Below, piece after piece: positions 17,714 to 25,820 of a stretch of 64,000 bases of DNA. Below the pieces are notes generated by a model that saw only the letters and a program-made list of their open reading frames with translations, did no database searches and was not told the origin of the DNA. The DNA lies in NCBI RefSeq assembly GCF_947493565.1, contig NZ_CANLRG010000008.1:1-64000 (forward strand), given 5' to 3'. A program made the translations under genes and the position numbers. Origin of the DNA: an uncultured Lutibacter sp. GTDB lineage: Bacteria > Bacteroidota > Bacteroidia > Flavobacteriales > Flavobacteriaceae. The number at the start of each line of letters is the position of its first letter. Positions within the stretch are counted from its first letter, which is position 1.

Positions 17714-17757
17714 TTGATGGCAATCATTTTATTTATAAAATTTCCCATATACATTTA
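17714..17757 (+). promoter_or_regulatory. FNR-like promoter without an annotated gene
   Basis: TTGATGGCAATCAT (17714-17727) matches TTGAT-N4-ATCA, and TACATTTA (17750-17757) matches TAnnTTTG at seven of eight positions. The spacing is identical, to the base, to the usp promoter (36 nt from first T of the box to TA). A transcript from about 17764 would run into the hairpins at 17956 and 18146. Confidence 0.65.
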
Positions 17758-17763
17758 CAACAT

Positions 17764-18175
17764 AAAATTTAAGTTCTTTGATTTCTTAAAAAATAAATCT
17801 AAAAAATAAATTCATGATGTTTTTTAAAACATTATAAATTAGGAAGGCTAAGATATCCTTTTTGACAGTTTTAATTTATTAGCTAATTTTTAGTAATAAA
17901 AATTTTTGAAAGATTATTTCAATATCAAGAAGTTACCTTATTCTTTCTTAAAAAGGAAACAGGAAGTTTAGGCTTCCTGTTTCTAACAAAAAACCCATGA
18001 AAAAGAAAAATTTATACTTAACAAAGTATAAATTAGTTAAAGAATTTAAAAATGGTTTGGATTCGTATGATTCTAAAATTACTTGAGTTATAAAGCAATT
18101 TTAAAATTGTACAACATTAAATTGTTGAATTAAATTCTTTAAAAGGAAACAGGGAAGTTTTCACTTCCCTGTTTC
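17764..18175 (+). ncRNA. Candidate regulated small RNA or micro-protein transcript
   Basis: The 17685-18201 gap has no normal gene. It holds an FNR-like promoter, then two closely related hairpins: 17956-17983 (11-bp stem, arms GAAACAGGAAG / CTTCCTGTTTC) and 18146-18175 (12-bp stem, arms GAAACAGGGAAG / CTTCCCTGTTTC). Each is preceded by a similar TTCTTT...AAAAG sequence. Between them is a 29-codon frame at 17997-18086 (MKKKNLYLTKYKLVKEF...), lysine-rich and unsupported by similarity. A transcript of about 220 or 410 nt is predicted. Confidence 0.4.
18146..18175. terminator. Hairpin between the convergent transcripts
   Basis: A 12-bp perfect stem with a six-base loop (TTTTCA) is followed by T-rich sequence on the plus strand and by CCTTTTAAAG on the minus strand. 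It lies 26 bases past the stop of the minus-strand phosphoribosyltransferase gene and could terminate transcription from both sides. Confidence 0.5.
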
Positions 18176-18201
18176 TGTTTATAAAACTGCATTATAAATT
18201 A

Positions 18202-18819
18202 TTATTTTAATAATTGAATTACCTTTTCATCTGAAACTTGTCTAAAATCTTTATAAAATTGTCCAACTGCTCTAAAATTTTTTGGGGTTAATAAACAAAT
18301 TGTCTCTTTTACTATTGGCAACTCATTAATGGTATTAAATGCAACTATGGATGATACAGGAAGAGCTACAACAATATTTGCTGGATTTTCTTTTTTGATA
18401 AGGTCTATACTTGAAAGTAATGTTCTTCCAGTAGCTACGCCATCATCCACAACAATCACTGTTTTATTTTGTAAATTCATAGGAATTCTATCTCCATAAT
18501 ACAATTTATAACGATTTGTTAAAACCTCTCTAATTCTTTTAATTTCACTTTCAATATAATGTGCTGTTACTCCTTCAATAAATTCATTTAAACTTTTACT
18601 TTTTAAAGTTACAGCTCCAATAGCATATTCTTTATTAAATGGATGACCAATTTTTTTTGAGAGTACAATTTCTAAAGGAAGGTTTAATTTTTTTGCTATT
18701 TCATACCCTACTGGCACTCCTCCTCTAGGAATTGCCACTACTACAACATCTTTGTTGTTTTTATAAATTAACAATTCATCTGCTAATAAACTACCAGCCT
18801 GTTCTCTATTAATAAACAT
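18202..18819 (-). CDS. Phosphoribosyltransferase-domain protein
   Basis: 205 residues with a type I PRTase fold. The PRPP-binding loop reads VVVVDDGVATGRTL, and the N-terminal part has AIPRGGVPVGYEIA as in the family often placed next to stress genes. The base substrate is unknown. It is the last gene of a minus-strand operon (WG protein, DUF2267, hydrolase, PRTase). In mycobacteria a PRTase and a dienelactone-hydrolase-like domain of these kinds occur together in the dormancy regulon, which fits the regulatory theme here. Confidence 0.8.
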   Translation of the reverse strand: MFINREQAGSLLADELLIYKNNKDVVVVAIPRGGVPVGYEIAKKLNLPLEIVLSKKIGHPFNKEYAIGAVTLKSKSLNEFIEGVTAHYIESEIKRIREVLTNRYKLYYGDRIPMNLQNKTVIVVDDGVATGRTLLSSIDLIKKENPANIVVALPVSSIVAFNTINELPIVKETICLLTPKNFRAVGQFYKDFRQVSDEKVIQLLK

Positions 18820-18826
18820 TATAAGT

Positions 18827-19477
18827 TCATTTATTTTTTATATAAGTATTAAACCAACTTATTGTTTTTTGTGCTACTAAATCTAATTTTCCAGACTCAA
18901 CAAATAAATGTGAAGCACCTTCAATAATTTCTAGCTCGCAAACGCCATTTATTTGTTCTTTTGCTTTTTTATTTAATTCAATTACCACCCCATCATTTCC
19001 TCCAACAATTAAAAGAGTTGGAATAGTTATAGACTTTAACTCTATTATTGCCAAATCTGGTCTACCTCCTCGTGAAACTATAGCCTTTACTTTTTCACCT
19101 ATTTTAGATGCTGCACTTAATGCTGAAGCTGCTCCAGTACTAGATCCAAAATAACCAATAGGTAAATTGCTAGTTTCTTTATAATTAGAAACCCAATGGG
19201 TAACTAATACTAAACGTTCAGTCAATAAATTAATATCAAACCGATTTCCATAAACTAAATCTTCTTCAGGCATTAATAAATCAAATAGCAAACTGGAATA
19301 CCCTTGTTTAAATAATAAACTTGCTACATAATTATTTCGTATACTCAATCTACTACTACCACTTCCATGAGAAAATAATATGATTCCTTTTGAAGGATTG
19401 GTCATTCTTAAATTAGCATTTAATATAATGTTATCGAGTTTAATTTCTACTACTTTATAAGGTGATATTGTTTCCAT
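18827..19477 (-). CDS. Alpha/beta hydrolase (dienelactone hydrolase-like)
   Basis: 216 residues. The nucleophile elbow is GSSTG in GYFGSSTGAAS, the acid is probably Asp in VGGNDGVV and the His in GASHLF, so the catalytic triad is complete. An early HGSGSSR segment forms the oxyanion hole. The start codon lies 10 bases after the DUF2267 stop and the gene ends seven bases before the PRTase start. Substrate unknown. Confidence 0.8.
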   Translation of the reverse strand: METISPYKVVEIKLDNIILNANLRMTNPSKGIILFSHGSGSSRLSIRNNYVASLLFKQGYSSLLFDLLMPEEDLVYGNRFDINLLTERLVLVTHWVSNYKETSNLPIGYFGSSTGAASALSAASKIGEKVKAIVSRGGRPDLAIIELKSITIPTLLIVGGNDGVVIELNKKAKEQINGVCELEIIEGASHLFVESGKLDLVAQKTISWFNTYIKNK

Positions 19478-19487
19478 ATTAAAAGCA

Positions 19488-19934
19488 TTAAAACATTATA
19501 TTTTGATATATTATAAATTTTAGGTCTTTAGGAAGTTCTGTTCTAATATCTTCTAATTCACCTAAAGAAATATACTTTCTTAACACCATAAATGTTGATT
19601 TAATATAATTCTCAGCTTTGGCATCTGATCCGAAATCATGAATTGAAGTTTTTCCATCAAAAACCCTTATTAAATCAATAAACTCGGTCATACTTTTTAC
19701 TTTCTTCTTTTTACGAGATGACCATCCATTAACATAAACAGCCTTTAAAAACATTGGAAATTGAGCAATTAGTTGTAATGATTCTTCGGTAGATATAACC
19801 TCTCGTAAGCCATGTAATATAGAAGATAAAATACGTCCTGCCTGTTCGGTATCATTGCCAAGATTTAATTCCTTTGTATATATCTTTAGAAATTTATTGG
19901 CATCTATTGCAAATTGATTAAAGTTTAGTGACAT
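19488..19934 (-). CDS. DUF2267 protein
   Basis: 148 residues matching DUF2267, a helical domain: the pattern AGRILSSILHGLREVISTEES, then LIAQFPMFLKAVYVNGW, is diagnostic. A basic stretch RKKKKVKS follows at about residues 73-80. The biochemical role is unknown, but the family travels with Usp, PRTase and hydrolase genes in stress clusters. Here it is the second gene of the operon behind the WG-repeat protein. Confidence 0.75.
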   Translation of the reverse strand: MSLNFNQFAIDANKFLKIYTKELNLGNDTEQAGRILSSILHGLREVISTEESLQLIAQFPMFLKAVYVNGWSSRKKKKVKSMTEFIDLIRVFDGKTSIHDFGSDAKAENYIKSTFMVLRKYISLGELEDIRTELPKDLKFIIYQNIMF

Positions 19935-19949
19935 AGTTAAGCTTTTTAA

Positions 19950-20558
19950 TTATAGTTTATAAATACTCCAGGTATAATCATCCTTTTTTACAGCAACTAA
20001 ATTTGGAGCAATAAATTTAGAGCGGATGCTTGGAGGTAATTGAATAGTCAATTCTGAAGGAATATAAGTTCGTATATTGTATAAATAAGCTTCTTTGTCC
20101 CCATTGGTATTTATAATGTATTCTTCAATTTTATTAGCAATTACTGCTTTTTTTAACACTTTATTATAACCAATGGTATCATTGGTAAATTGAACAATAA
20201 TTGCATATCCATTAAAAAAATTTGTAGCGTTTAAAAATTGATGATTTACTACAGTTTCACCAAGTCTATTAATATATCCAAAAAAATATTTGTTATCCAC
20301 AAGCTTTTTAATTAAGCACCTTCCATCTTTAAATACAGGATATAAAAAATTGGCATCAGGCAAATTACTTAATACTAAATCGTCTCTGTAATCTATCACT
20401 AAAACACCATCATTATTAATAAACCCCCACTTTCCATCTTTTTTTACTGCAGCTAAATTGTCATGAAAAGGAGAAATTTGGTCTATATTTGAAATCATTT
20501 GTGCAAAATTCTCTGTAGTAAAAAATAAATAAACTAATAAAATAATTAATTTTTTCAT
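19950..20558 (-). CDS. Secreted WG-repeat protein
   Basis: 202 residues with a signal peptide (LLVYLFFTTENFA then QM). At least one clear WG repeat (VKKDGKWGFINNDGVLVI) and weaker copies follow (FFGYINRLGETVV, AVKKDDYTWSIY). WG repeats form beta structures of unknown role. It is the first gene of the minus-strand operon that runs to the PRTase, controlled by the FNR-like box at 20612-20625. Confidence 0.7.
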   Translation of the reverse strand: MKKLIILLVYLFFTTENFAQMISNIDQISPFHDNLAAVKKDGKWGFINNDGVLVIDYRDDLVLSNLPDANFLYPVFKDGRCLIKKLVDNKYFFGYINRLGETVVNHQFLNATNFFNGYAIIVQFTNDTIGYNKVLKKAVIANKIEEYIINTNGDKEAYLYNIRTYIPSELTIQLPPSIRSKFIAPNLVAVKKDDYTWSIYKL

Positions 20559-20581
20559 GGTTCATACATTTTTATTTACTT

Positions 20582-20625
20582 TAAAGTTATTACAGACTTT
20601 TATAAACTGGAATGATATTCCTCAA
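20582..20625 (-). promoter_or_regulatory. FNR-like promoter of the WG-DUF2267-hydrolase-PRTase operon
   Basis: Read on the minus strand, TTGAGGAATATCAT starts at 20625 and the -7 element TAACTTTA (seven of eight to TAnnTTTG) covers 20589-20582, again 36 nt from first T to TA. Transcription would start near 20576, 18 bases before the WG-protein ATG. The box and the one at 20751-20765 form a perfect 15-bp inverted repeat. Confidence 0.7.
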
Positions 20626-20750
20626 TTTCAAATAATCAATTATCTATATTTTAAAGAATTTTAAATTAAAAAGCGCCTATTATATAGCTTAAATGCCCAA
20701 TTGATTGCTTTATTTTTATAATCAATGAATGAATGAAATAAATTTTACGT

Positions 20751-20794
20751 TTGAGGAATATCATTTTATATCTCACAAATTTCAATTTAATTAG
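20751..20794 (+). promoter_or_regulatory. FNR-like promoter of the paralogous pair
   Basis: TTGAGGAATATCAT at 20751-20764 is identical to the minus-strand box of the divergent operon. At the same 36-nt spacing lies TTAATTAG (20787-20794), six of eight to TAnnTTTG, a weaker element that would depend on activation. It precedes ATG 20818 by 23 bases. Confidence 0.6.
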
Positions 20795-20817
20795 AAGAGC
20801 ATTTAAATTGAAAAACT

Positions 20818-21225
20818 ATGGAAACTAGCGAACTTACCTATAAAAAATTCGAACACAATAAAAGCATTAATGAATTAGAGTATGATACTTTAATTTGGAT
20901 TTCTAGATTTGAATTTATTAAAACAGAATTGGCCTTTTTAAAAAAACTAATTCAATCCAATTCTTTTAAATCTAGAATTCCAAACCTTTATGAACGGATA
21001 CAGCTTTTTATTCAAGAAATTGACATTTTACTAAAAAACAATCAAAGAATTTTACACAAACTAACCGAGCAACATAACAATTTAAGTGGAAAGTTATATT
21101 ATGAATCGTTTCAATTAATTGCTTATGAAAAATTGGCAGAAAAGATTTTTAATTACACTATAACTTATCAAAATTTTAAAATTAGAATTTTTGAATATCT
21201 CGAAAGTATTTTAAAACAAGAATAA
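20818..21225 (+). CDS. Small helical protein, paralogue 1, unknown
   Basis: 135 residues, predicted nearly all helical, cytoplasmic. It shares with the next gene an N-terminal pattern ending in SI-ELHYD / SINELEYDTLIWIS-EFI-ELAFL. I know no named family. It lies behind an FNR-like promoter and so probably belongs to the stress regulon. The pair may be structural or regulatory proteins that form coiled-coil bundles. Confidence 0.6.
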   Translation: METSELTYKKFEHNKSINELEYDTLIWISRFEFIKTELAFLKKLIQSNSFKSRIPNLYERIQLFIQEIDILLKNNQRILHKLTEQHNNLSGKLYYESFQLIAYEKLAEKIFNYTITYQNFKIRIFEYLESILKQE

Positions 21226-21248
21226 AAAATAATCTAAAATTACAAACG

Positions 21249-21692
21249 ATGGAAACCAAAATAAAAAAGGACTGGTTTGGCAGAGAAAAAAGCATCGCCG
21301 AGCTTCACTACGATTCAAAATTATGGATTTCAGAAATTGAATTTATTAATGATGAATTACGCTTTTTAGACAATTTATTAAGCATGTATTTTATAGACTG
21401 TTTAGATTTGGGTCTTAAAAAAAACATTGAAGATTTTGTAAAAAAAATAGCCACTGAAAAGCAATTAATTTCCACATTTATAAATTTAATAAACAAACAC
21501 GAAAAAATATTGGTTGACTTAATTGAAACCAATAGTGTTAAAAGCAATAAAAATTTCTTAGAGTCTCATAAAAAATTAGAACGAGAAATAAATACCTATT
21601 TTAAAAATTACAAAAAACTAAAAAAGGACATTTTTAATACCATTGAAAACATTATGAAGAAAAAAGAACAGTTGAAAATATCTTTAAAATAG
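21249..21692 (+). CDS. Small helical protein, paralogue 2, unknown
   Basis: 147 residues, helical and lysine-rich at the end. It aligns with the preceding protein over the N-terminal 50 residues (KSIAELHYDSKLWISEIEFINDELRFLDNLL against the equivalent in paralogue 1) and shares the spacing of later helices, so the pair arose by tandem duplication. The start is 23 bases after the upstream stop. Function unknown. Confidence 0.6.
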   Translation: METKIKKDWFGREKSIAELHYDSKLWISEIEFINDELRFLDNLLSMYFIDCLDLGLKKNIEDFVKKIATEKQLISTFINLINKHEKILVDLIETNSVKSNKNFLESHKKLEREINTYFKNYKKLKKDIFNTIENIMKKKEQLKISLK

Positions 21693-21742
21693 TTCTTAAA
21701 TTCAAGACATTAAATTGCACTTAAAAAATAAATAAAAAAATA

Positions 21743-21774
21743 CTTGTTTATTATCTAGAAAGTATTTTAATTTG
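21743..21774 (+). promoter_or_regulatory. Promoter of the tRNA-Thr gene
   Basis: CTTG at 21743-21746, a 20-base spacer and TTAATTTG at 21767-21774 (seven of eight to TAnnTTTG) fit the Bacteroidota sigma factor. The -7 element ends 13 bases before the tRNA. Confidence 0.5.
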
Positions 21775-21787
21775 CACCCGCAAACAA

Positions 21788-21861
21788 GCCGATGTAGCTC
21801 AGCTGGCTAGAGCAGCTGATTTGTAATCAGCAGGTCGTGGGTTCGAGTCCCTCCATCGGCT
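21788..21861 (+). tRNA. tRNA-Thr (TGT)
   Basis: Cloverleaf of 74 bases. Acceptor GCCGATG pairs with CATCGGC, the D arm is TAGCTCAGCTGGCTAGAGC, the anticodon loop TTTGTAA gives anticodon TGT (Thr, ACA), and the T arm contains GGTTCGAGTCC. CCA is not encoded (discriminator T, then CAAA). Confidence 0.95.
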
Positions 21862-21867
21862 CAAAAA

Positions 21868-21897
21868 AGTCTCTTCAATTTTGAAGAGGCTTTTTTT
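21868..21897 (+). terminator. Terminator after tRNA-Thr
   Basis: Arms AGTCTCTTCAA and TTGAAGAGGCT pair with two bases in the loop, followed by a run of seven T. A standard Rho-independent terminator seven bases past the tRNA. Confidence 0.85.
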
Positions 21898-21987
21898 ATT
21901 TATCACACTCCTCCTAAATAATAAAAAATTGAATTCACATATATTTATTTTTATTCCTTAATTTTGCTAACATCAAACTAACTATTT

Positions 21988-22593
21988 ATGCTTATAATTG
22001 GAATAGCTGGAGGTACTGGAAGCGGAAAAACAACCGTAGTAAATCAAATTTTACATGAATTACCTGTTGATGAAGTTTGTGTAATTTCACAAGATTCATA
22101 CTACAATATTACCACTGGATTATCTTATGAAGAACGTACAAAAATAAACTTTGACCACCCAAAAGCTATTGATTTTGAGTTATTGGTTGACCATTTAAAT
22201 TTATTAAGACAAGGAAAAGTAATTGAACAACCTGTGTACTCATTTGTAACGCATAATCGAACTTCAGATACGCTAATTACTCACCCCAAAAAAGTAGTTA
22301 TTGTTGAAGGAATTTTAATTTTTAATAACAAAGAATTAAGAGATATTTTTGACATTAAAATATTTGTTCATGCAGATACAGATGAACGTTTGATTAGAAG
22401 AGTTAGACGAGATATTGAAGAAAGAGGTAGAGATATAAATGAAGTATTAACAAGATATCAAACCACCTTAAAACCAATGCATCAACAGTTTATTGAACCT
22501 ACCAAAAACTATGCAGATATTATAATTCCTAATGATCGATATAATACGGTTGCTATAGATATCGTTAGAACTGTAATAACTAACAAACTATAG
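21988..22593 (+). CDS. udk: Uridine kinase
   Basis: 201 residues. Walker A GGTGSGKTT at residues 8-16, then VISQDSYY (the uridine-binding DSYY motif) and FDHPKAIDFELL. It phosphorylates uridine and cytidine in pyrimidine salvage. A septum-formation-type gene and the mutase subunits follow in the same direction, the arrangement common in Flavobacteriaceae. Length is normal. Confidence 0.93.
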   Translation: MLIIGIAGGTGSGKTTVVNQILHELPVDEVCVISQDSYYNITTGLSYEERTKINFDHPKAIDFELLVDHLNLLRQGKVIEQPVYSFVTHNRTSDTLITHPKKVVIVEGILIFNNKELRDIFDIKIFVHADTDERLIRRVRRDIEERGRDINEVLTRYQTTLKPMHQQFIEPTKNYADIIIPNDRYNTVAIDIVRTVITNKL

Positions 22594-22599
22594 TTTTTT

Positions 22600-22917
22600 A
22601 TGACATTTCATCAATTAAAAAATAAACCTATCATTAAAATTATTACCAATAGGTATGTAATTATACTTTCCATTTTTGTGGTATGGATGGTATTTTTTGA
22701 TGAAAATTCATTGCTGAATCATCTAGAATTCAATAAAGAAATTGATAAACTACAAAGTGAAAAAGAACATTTTAAAACTGAAATTGAAAAAGATAAAGAA
22801 CTCATAAAAAAATTACAAGATAAAGAACAGTTAGAGAAATTTGCTAGAGAAGAATACTACATGAAAAAAGAGAATGAAGAAATTTATATTATTGAATATG
22901 ATACTTTAAAAAAGTAA
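22600..22917 (+). CDS. FtsB/DivIC-like septum formation initiator
   Basis: 105 residues. One membrane helix (about 18-36) is followed by a coiled coil (about 42-85) and a short extracytoplasmic tail with EKFAREEYYMKKENEEIYI, the conserved end of the family. It would join the divisome complex with FtsL and FtsQ. It starts six bases after udk. Confidence 0.85.
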   Translation: MTFHQLKNKPIIKIITNRYVIILSIFVVWMVFFDENSLLNHLEFNKEIDKLQSEKEHFKTEIEKDKELIKKLQDKEQLEKFAREEYYMKKENEEIYIIEYDTLKK

Positions 22918-22986
22918 TGCTACCATTTTTAAAGTTACTTTTCCTATTTTTATTCAACATATTTCGCTTTCAAAATACTATAAATT

Positions 22987-24342
22987 ATGAGTGACTTTAT
23001 AACCAAAGATTTTAATCCTAGTTCGGCAGCTGCTTGGAAACAAAAAATCCAATTTGACTTAAAAGGAGCAGATTATAACAAAACTCTTTTAACTACAACT
23101 AATGAAGGAATAACTATAAAGCCATTTTACCACTTAGACAATTTTGAAAAGTTAAAGATTCCAACACCTCAAGAAGATTTTAAAATTTGCCAAAAAATAA
23201 CTATTTCATCAGAAAAAGAAGCAAATTTAAAAGCTACAAATGCTATAAAAAATGGAGTCGCCTCTATTAAATTTATTGTTAATCAACCTTTTAACTCCAA
23301 AATACTGTTTAAAAATCTATTAAATAAACAGCTCGAATTCCATTTTCAATTTTATTTTTTAGATGAAACTTTTATCGATGAGCTTTTCAAACTTCTTAAA
23401 AATGAAACCGTTTATTACAATTTAGATATTGTAGGCAATTTAGCTAAAACTGGAAATTGGTTTAACTCATTAACCAATGATTTTAATGTAATAGAAAACC
23501 TACTTCAACAAAACAAAAAACAATTTTTATTAAGTGTAGATGTTAACATTTATCAAAACGCTGGGGCAAATACCGTTCAACAAACAGCCTATACGTTAGC
23601 ACATGCCAATGAATATTTAACCAAATTTGGCGATGATATTGCTCAAAAAATTCAATTTAATTTTGCAATGGGTAGTAATTATTTTTTTGAAATCTCCAAA
23701 ATAAGAGCTTTTCGTTATTTATACAATTTAATTTTAGGAGAATACAACACCAATTCTATTGCACAAATATTTGCTGAACCTAGTCTAAGAAACAAAACTT
23801 TATACAATGCACATGTGAATATGCTTCGAACCACAACTGAAAGCATGAGTGCCATTTTAGGAGGAGCCAATACTATTTCTAATTGTTCATTTGACACCTT
23901 ATTTCATCATCCTAATGAATTTGGAGAACAAATTGCACAAAATCAATTACTAATTTTAAAAGAAGAAAATAATTTTAAAAATGCACAACATATAGTAACT
24001 GATACATACTATATTGAAACCATTACTAAAGAAATTGCAGAAAAAGCATTGGCTATTTTTAAAGATATAGAAAAAGGAGGTGGCTTTTTACATCAATTAA
24101 AAGAAGGAACCATCCAACGAAAAATAGCAGAAAACGCTCAAAAGGAACAAATTAAATTTAATAGTGGAGAGCTTGTTTTAGTTGGTTCTAACAAATACCT
24201 AAATGAACAAGAAAACATTAAAAACAATATAGAAATTAGTCCTTTTATTAAAAGGAAACCGTACAAAACATTAATTATTCCAATAAGTGCAAAACGGCTT
24301 TCTAAAACTTTGGAACAAAAAAGATTGAAAAATGAAACGTAA
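22987..24342 (+). CDS. mutA: Methylmalonyl-CoA mutase small-subunit-like protein
   Basis: 451 residues. The start (FNPSSAAAWKQKIQFDLKGADY) is that of the Flavobacteriaceae small subunit, followed by a TIM-barrel of mutase type (FNFAMGSNYFFEISKIRAFR, ILGGANTISN). It has no cobalamin domain, as is usual for this subunit, which is structural. It overlaps the catalytic-subunit gene by 11 bases. Given the damaged catalytic partner it may no longer serve a mutase. Confidence 0.8.
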   Translation: MSDFITKDFNPSSAAAWKQKIQFDLKGADYNKTLLTTTNEGITIKPFYHLDNFEKLKIPTPQEDFKICQKITISSEKEANLKATNAIKNGVASIKFIVNQPFNSKILFKNLLNKQLEFHFQFYFLDETFIDELFKLLKNETVYYNLDIVGNLAKTGNWFNSLTNDFNVIENLLQQNKKQFLLSVDVNIYQNAGANTVQQTAYTLAHANEYLTKFGDDIAQKIQFNFAMGSNYFFEISKIRAFRYLYNLILGEYNTNSIAQIFAEPSLRNKTLYNAHVNMLRTTTESMSAILGGANTISNCSFDTLFHHPNEFGEQIAQNQLLILKEENNFKNAQHIVTDTYYIETITKEIAEKALAIFKDIEKGGGFLHQLKEGTIQRKIAENAQKEQIKFNSGELVLVGSNKYLNEQENIKNNIEISPFIKRKPYKTLIIPISAKRLSKTLEQKRLKNET

Positions 24343-25789
24343 AGATTTTTCTAAACTAGCAATTAGCACTCAGCGCACTAAGGAAGTTAATTTTAACCAT
24401 GAAAATTATGTTGCTGGTATTGCGCCATTTTTAAGAGGTATTCATTCAACTATGTACGTAAAAAAACCTTGGACAATTATACAAAGTACTCGTTTTTCAA
24501 CAGCAGAAGAAGGTAATACCTTTTATCGCAAAAACCTAACCGCTAATCAAAAACATATTTCGGTTGTTTTTGATTTAGCAACAAATCTCGGTTATGATTC
24601 TGATTATGAGCATGTACAAAATTATATTGGAAAAAATGGGATTGCCATAGATTCTGTAGAGGATATGAAGATCCTTTTCAAAAAGCTTCCTTTAGAACAA
24701 TTAATTGTTTCTATATCTATAAATAAAGCTGTTTTACCCATACTTGCCTTTTACATAGTAGCTGCTAAAGAACAAAATATTGATGAGAACTTACTTTCTG
24801 GCATTCTTCAAATTGATGAGCTTACATTGCATAATACTACTATGCAACTACCTAAGCCTCCTATGAGAATAATTTCAGATATTTTGGATTACACCAATAA
24901 ACATCTGCCTAAATTTAATACTATATCAATTTCAAACTATCACTTACAAAAAGTAGGAATTCTACCAGAAATTGAACTAGCTTATACTTTAGCAAATGGT
25001 TTAAAATACCTTAAAGCTGCAATTAATAGCGGTGTAGATATTGATTCATTTGCTACAAAATTATCATTTTCTTGGAACATTGATAGGAATCATTTTATTG
25101 AAATTGCTAAAATGAGAGCTGCTCGTATGCTTTGGGCTAAAATAGTAAAACAGTTCAACCATAAAAATCAAGAATCTTTAGCTTTAAAAGTACATTGTCA
25201 AACTCATAACTGGAGTTCAACTAAACAACACCCTTTTGATACTATTACTGAAACCACCATTAAAGCCTTAACGGCAGCTTTTGGAGGTGCACAAAGTATT
25301 GATACCAATATTATTGACAACTCCAATGAATTATCCGAAGATTTTTCTGATAGAATTGCTCTTAACACACAGCTTTTTATACAAGAAGAAACAAATATTA
25401 CTAACACTGTTGATCCTTGGGCAGGAAGTTCATTTGTTGAAAAACAAACCCAAGAAATAACCACCAAAACTTGGGCTTTATTGCAAGAAATTGAAAAATT
25501 TGGAGGGATAAATAAAGCCATTGAAAATGGAATTCTTAATATACAAGTTAAGTCAAATATCAATCTTTCGATACAAGAAGACAACAAGTTAATACGAAGA
25601 AATCAACTAAATAATCTAACGCAATTAAAAGCTTCTAGAAATACAACTGAAATATCTGAAGCTCTCAATAACTTAGCAGCTTGTTCCAAAACTGGGAACG
25701 AAAATTTATTAGAATTAGCAATAATTGCTGCCAAAAAAAGAGCCACTTTAGGAGAAATATCAAATGCATTAGAAAACGTATTTGAATAA
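24332..25789 (+). CDS. Degenerate methylmalonyl-CoA mutase catalytic domain
   Basis: 485 residues aligning to the TIM-barrel part of the large subunit, but ending before the cobalamin domain, which is a separate gene. The scaffold is well kept (FSTAEE, FDLAT, GYDSD, ISIS-YH, EIAKMRAARMLWAK, LALKVHCQT, VDPWAGS). Key positions are changed: the usual RPWTIRQYAG is KPWTIIQSTR, so the substrate-stacking Tyr89 equivalent is Ser; DLATHRGYDSD is DLATNLGYDSD; and the segment between the conserved Gln and the Met-Arg is shortened. The His of YH (His244 equivalent) remains. Not frameshifted; probably not a normal mutase. Confidence 0.75.
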   Translation: MKRKDFSKLAISTQRTKEVNFNHENYVAGIAPFLRGIHSTMYVKKPWTIIQSTRFSTAEEGNTFYRKNLTANQKHISVVFDLATNLGYDSDYEHVQNYIGKNGIAIDSVEDMKILFKKLPLEQLIVSISINKAVLPILAFYIVAAKEQNIDENLLSGILQIDELTLHNTTMQLPKPPMRIISDILDYTNKHLPKFNTISISNYHLQKVGILPEIELAYTLANGLKYLKAAINSGVDIDSFATKLSFSWNIDRNHFIEIAKMRAARMLWAKIVKQFNHKNQESLALKVHCQTHNWSSTKQHPFDTITETTIKALTAAFGGAQSIDTNIIDNSNELSEDFSDRIALNTQLFIQEETNITNTVDPWAGSSFVEKQTQEITTKTWALLQEIEKFGGINKAIENGILNIQVKSNINLSIQEDNKLIRRNQLNNLTQLKASRNTTEISEALNNLAACSKTGNENLLELAIIAAKKRATLGEISNALENVFE

Positions 25790-25820
25790 AATTTAGCAAT
25801 CTTTTTAACAAATTCTAATA

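Noticed and set aside
17997-18086. 29-codon basic frame as a protein-coding gene
   Set aside because: No homologue recalled and the composition is that of random AT-rich DNA. Kept only as part of the small-RNA candidate.
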